From positions 1-9,002 of the forward strand of contig DQGU01000225.1 of the NCBI GenBank assembly GCA_003524565.1: DNA of 9,002 nucleotides, read 5' to 3'. A program made the translations under genes and the position numbers. The notes under the pieces are model-generated. The model had not been told where the DNA came from. It saw nothing but the letters and a program-made list of their open reading frames with translations, and searched no databases. The stretch comes from Rhodospirillaceae bacterium. Lineage in GTDB: Bacteria > Pseudomonadota > Alphaproteobacteria > Micavibrionales > UBA2020. Shown in pieces: positions 6,331 to 9,002 of this stretch; the stretch's first letter is position 1; each line of letters starts with the position of its first letter.

Positions 6331-9002
6331 CTAGTTCGTCAGGTCGCGGTGCAGTTTTTTAAGCTCGCGCCGCTTGACCTCGTCCGCTTCGGAGCGGACT
6401 TTAAAGCTGCGCACACGCTTCAGCATCAAATGCGCAAGGTCGAGCGGGATACGCTGCGGGTCGTTGCCGTGCATGATGCCGACAATGCGGCTGCCCGTGC
6501 GGTCGATAACGCCCTTGAATACTTTTTCCATTTCCGTCGCGCCTTCGCCGCGGTTGTTGAGAACCGCGACGTCGATGGAAATGTTTTTGCCCTTGCGGCT
6601 GACGGTTTCCAGCGCCTTGGTCGCTTCGGCTTTGTCGAAAATATCGCCGTCGGAAAAGACCAGCATGTGCGACGTGCCGCTGACCGTGCCGTTTCTGTTG
6701 CGATGTTCGGCCATGCTTTCGATGGTTTTGACGATACCCGGCGCAAGGTCGGTGCCGCTGCGCGTACCGTTGCGCAGGGTTTCCAGCTTCGCGCCCACTT
6801 CGCGCGGCTTGCTTTCGGGCGTGGCCACCACCAGCGGCACGGCGTCACCCCACATGACGATATAGGCGTCGATGCCGGCCTTGCGGCAGGCCATATAACC
6901 GATGGCCGCGCTTTGCAGCGCCGCCTCCATCGCCGTCACGCCGTTTGCAAGGCGCACCGTGGGCATGGAGCCGGAACCATCAATCATGAACACGACTTCA
7001 ATCGTGCTTTCGGTGCTATGCGCGACGTCTTCTTCGAATTTCTTGAAATCATCCGGCGTCAGGCGCTGGCCCGTCGCCTTGCGGAATTTGGTTTCCAGCA
7101 TTTTATCGCGGTTCAGGCGCGACAGCACGTCGCCGTCTTCGGCCATGAAATCGAGACTCTTGGACTGGCGCATAATCTGGCGGCGCTGTTCGGAGCGGAT
7201 GTTTTTATAAGCCTGCGCCGTGCGGTTGACCACAGGCGCCAGCTCAATCATGCGGCGGTTGAAATCGCTCCAGTCCCCCTTGGCGAGGGCGGCCAAATCG
7301 ACACCGCGGTTCTGCCCGCCTTGCGAAGACAAATCGCCAGGCTTGGATTTCGGCATATTTTTTGCCGCTTCCTTCATCGCCTGTTTTTGCTCTTCGGACA
7401 TGTTTTCGTCGATGACATCTTTATTCTTCATGTCGCCGACTTTTTTCGGGTCTCTGGGCTGCTGCGGTTCTTCGTCGCGGTCCCAGCCGGGGCCGCCGCG
7501 GCCTTCGGCGTCCTTGCCGTCGGGGCCTTTTTCTTCGCCCGCGTCGTCGTTGTCCTGACCCTTGCCGTTCTTGGCGTCGTTTTTGTTGTCGAGGTCTTCT
7601 TTTTCCTTCGGCGTTTTGGCCATGCCGCCGATTTGTTCTTTCAGGTCGTCGTCGAGGTCTTGCGGCGTATCATCATCGCCCGCACCGCCTGCGCCGTTTT
7701 CGTTTTTGTTTTCTTCCGGCTCCCCGCCGCCTTCGTTTTCATCGCCATCGCCGCCGGAAGACGGGGCGTTATCGTCATCGCCGCTCATATCCGGCATACC
7801 GCCGCCGCCCTGCGAGCCGTCGGGGAAACCGTTTTGTTTTTCCTGTTTCTGCTGGCCTTTGCCGCCGCCTTGGGATTGCCCCTGCTGGTTGCCTTGCTGC
7901 TGGCCTTCTTGGCCTTCCTGCCCCTGACCTTGGCCTTCCTGCCCCTCGCCGCTTTGCCCCTGCTGGCCCTGCTGGTTGCCCTGTTGTTGGCCCTGCTGGT
8001 TGCCCTGCTGCTGGCCTTGCTGTTTACCCTGCTGCGGCTGATTTTTCTGGTTCAGGCGGTTTTCGACCTGACGCTCAAACTCCTTCATCATCACGTCTGC
8101 ATAGGGCTTGATATAGATATCCCAAATTTGCCCCATAATCTGCCCGCGCTTGGCCGCCATATCGGCCACAATCGCACGATAGCTGTCTTCGACGTTATCA
8201 TGCGGCGGGCGCGGCACCAGACGGTCGGCGGGCTGCGGCTGCAATGTGCGCACGCTGTCGCCAATCCCCGCCGACAAATCGCAGAGGTACTGGAAAGCAT
8301 CGCGGCCATTGGCATCGGGCACTTTGGACATATCGACCGTTTTGCGCAGGTCGTCGGGGAAGACGCGGAAGCGTTCCCAGTTTTTATCCTTGTCGGTGAA
8401 AAGCCCGTTCTTCTCGTACCCCGCCAGCAAGGACGCGCGCGTCACCATGTTATACATGCGATGCGCCATTTCGAACGAGATGTCGCCTTTTTTAATTTTA
8501 TCGATGTCTTTTTGTTCCAGCGGGTTTGTCATGAGCTGTATCAGCTCTTTCATCCGCTTTTCACGCTCGCCTTCGGCGACACGTTTCATGATTTTATCGA
8601 TGATGGAGCCATCACCGCCATCCGGCGCCTGGTCGGTTTTGACCTTCACGGGCATTTTGGCATCATCGCCGCGCAGGATTTCGCCATAGCCGCGCAAAAT
8701 CATCGCCACATGGTTCAGCGAATAGCCCATGTCCTGCGGCAGGCGGTGTTTCATGTCGATGGCGAACTGGTCGACGCAGATATCCTCCATCGAGTTCCAG
8801 GCCTGATGCCACAAATTCCACTCGGCCACTTCCAGCGCCAGCTGCTTTTGCTCTTTTTTGGTCTTTTTGGGCTTTGCGCCTTTGTCGCTGCTGACCGTGC
8901 TCGGGTCAACCAGCGCTTCGACTTTTTTGTAAAGCTCCTGCATGCGCGGCGGATAGCTGCCGTCGCTCAGCTCGCTATGGCCGATTTCATGCAAATGCAC
9001 GG
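6331..9002 (-). CDS. CobT-like protein: HExxH metallopeptidase-like region, Gln/acidic linker and VWA domain (5' end off window)
   Basis: The gene is open to the right edge, so its N-terminus is missing; about 890 residues are visible. Numbering is from the first full codon at 9000. A zinc-type motif HEIGH lies at 4-8, and an NSMEDI segment (E72, D73) about 64 residues later may give a further ligand. Residues to about 315 are mixed helical. A Gln/Gly-rich tract (about 322-388) and a strongly acidic stretch (about 400-565) follow. The C-terminal VWA domain has all MIDAS elements: DGSGS (674-678), T750 in SGTD and D784 in FSDGD. This order of peptidase-like domain, acidic linker and VWA matches CobT and the DUF2201-type VWA/metallopeptidase proteins. 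It is upstream of and co-directional with the AAA+ gene, its likely partner. The GTG at 9000 should not be taken as the start: it falls inside the motif's leading strand and is probably an internal Val. Confidence 0.85.
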   Translation of the reverse strand, partial: VHLHEIGHSELSDGSYPPRMQELYKKVEALVDPSTVSSDKGAKPKKTKKEQKQLALEVAEWNLWHQAWNSMEDICVDQFAIDMKHRLPQDMGYSLNHVAMILRGYGEILRGDDAKMPVKVKTDQAPDGGDGSIIDKIMKRVAEGEREKRMKELIQLMTNPLEQKDIDKIKKGDISFEMAHRMYNMVTRASLLAGYEKNGLFTDKDKNWERFRVFPDDLRKTVDMSKVPDANGRDAFQYLCDLSAGIGDSVRTLQPQPADRLVPRPPHDNVEDSYRAIVADMAAKRGQIMGQIWDIYIKPYADVMMKEFERQVENRLNQKNQPQQGKQQGQQQGNQQGQQQGNQQGQQGQSGEGQEGQGQGQEGQEGQQQGNQQGQSQGGGKGQQKQEKQNGFPDGSQGGGGMPDMSGDDDNAPSSGGDGDENEGGGEPEENKNENGAGGAGDDDTPQDLDDDLKEQIGGMAKTPKEKEDLDNKNDAKNGKGQDNDDAGEEKGPDGKDAEGRGGPGWDRDEEPQQPRDPKKVGDMKNKDVIDENMSEEQKQAMKEAAKNMPKSKPGDLSSQGGQNRGVDLAALAKGDWSDFNRRMIELAPVVNRTAQAYKNIRSEQRRQIMRQSKSLDFMAEDGDVLSRLNRDKMLETKFRKATGQRLTPDDFKKFEEDVAHSTESTIEVVFMIDGSGSMPTVRLANGVTAMEAALQSAAIGYMACRKAGIDAYIVMWGDAVPLVVATPESKPREVGAKLETLRNGTRSGTDLAPGIVKTIESMAEHRNRNGTVSGTSHMLVFSDGDIFDKAEATKALETVSRKGKNISIDVAVLNNRGEGATEMEKVFKGVIDRTGSRIVGIMHGNDPQRIPLDLAHLMLKRVRSFKVRSEADEVKRRELKKLHRDLTN
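7846..8040 (-). repeat. Gln/Gly codon repeat tract in the CobT-like gene
   Basis: This is a low-complexity coding tract of CAG/CAA and GGC/GGT codons, encoding QQGN and QEGQ units. Its DNA is partly periodic. The 12-mer CTGCTGGTTGCC (+ strand) recurs at 7882, 7969 and 7993, the last two exactly 24 bp apart. It encodes a flexible linker between the metallopeptidase-like and VWA parts. Such tracts can change length by slippage or unequal crossing-over. Confidence 0.75.

Noticed and set aside
7846..8040. CRISPR-like or satellite repeat suspected from recurring CTGCTGGTTGCC
   Set aside because: The units are codon repeats within one open frame (Gln/Gly-rich linker), with no spacers of even length and no cas genes.

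Overview
The window looks like chromosomal DNA of a GC-rich proteobacterium. Codon and protein style suggest an alphaproteobacterium, but nothing here fixes a genus. There is no RNA gene, insertion sequence, integrase or phage structural gene in view. Base and codon use look even across the genes, so I see no sign of recent transfer.

Layout from left to right. A strong rho-independent terminator (32-66) closes an off-window + strand gene. It sits directly in front of the first gene, a zinc-dependent amidohydrolase of the AstE/aspartoacylase (M14) family (81-938, +). A bidirectional terminator (about 960-990) separates it from a convergent ABC exporter half-transporter (1010-2884, -). Behind the ABC gene lies about 370 bp without a conventional gene (2885-3255). 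On the minus strand this stretch holds a chain of very short ORFs, a 53-nt stem-loop and a cluster of short palindromes, which could be a regulatory leader for the ABC gene.

From 3256 to the right edge there is one minus-strand operon, transcribed right to left. It begins with a large protein cut by the window edge, which has a HExxH metallopeptidase-like motif, a Gln/Gly-rich and acidic linker, and a C-terminal von Willebrand A (VWA) domain (6331-9002). Next is an 886-residue AAA+ ATPase of the MoxR/CobS type with a long unassigned C-terminal half (3604-6264). Last is a 107-residue protein of unknown function with a very good ribosome binding site (3256-3579).

The VWA/AAA+ pair resembles the architecture of the CobT and CobS chaperone subunits of cobaltochelatase, and more widely MoxR-VWA pairs. 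In such pairs the ATPase remodels a client and the metal-binding VWA protein acts as adaptor. The AAA+ protein is far larger than CobS or MoxR, and no chelatase or cobalamin gene is in view. I therefore read the operon as a CobS/CobT-like remodelling module with an unknown client. This is the most interesting part of the window. The M14 enzyme and the ABC exporter look like ordinary housekeeping or accessory genes with no visible link to it.
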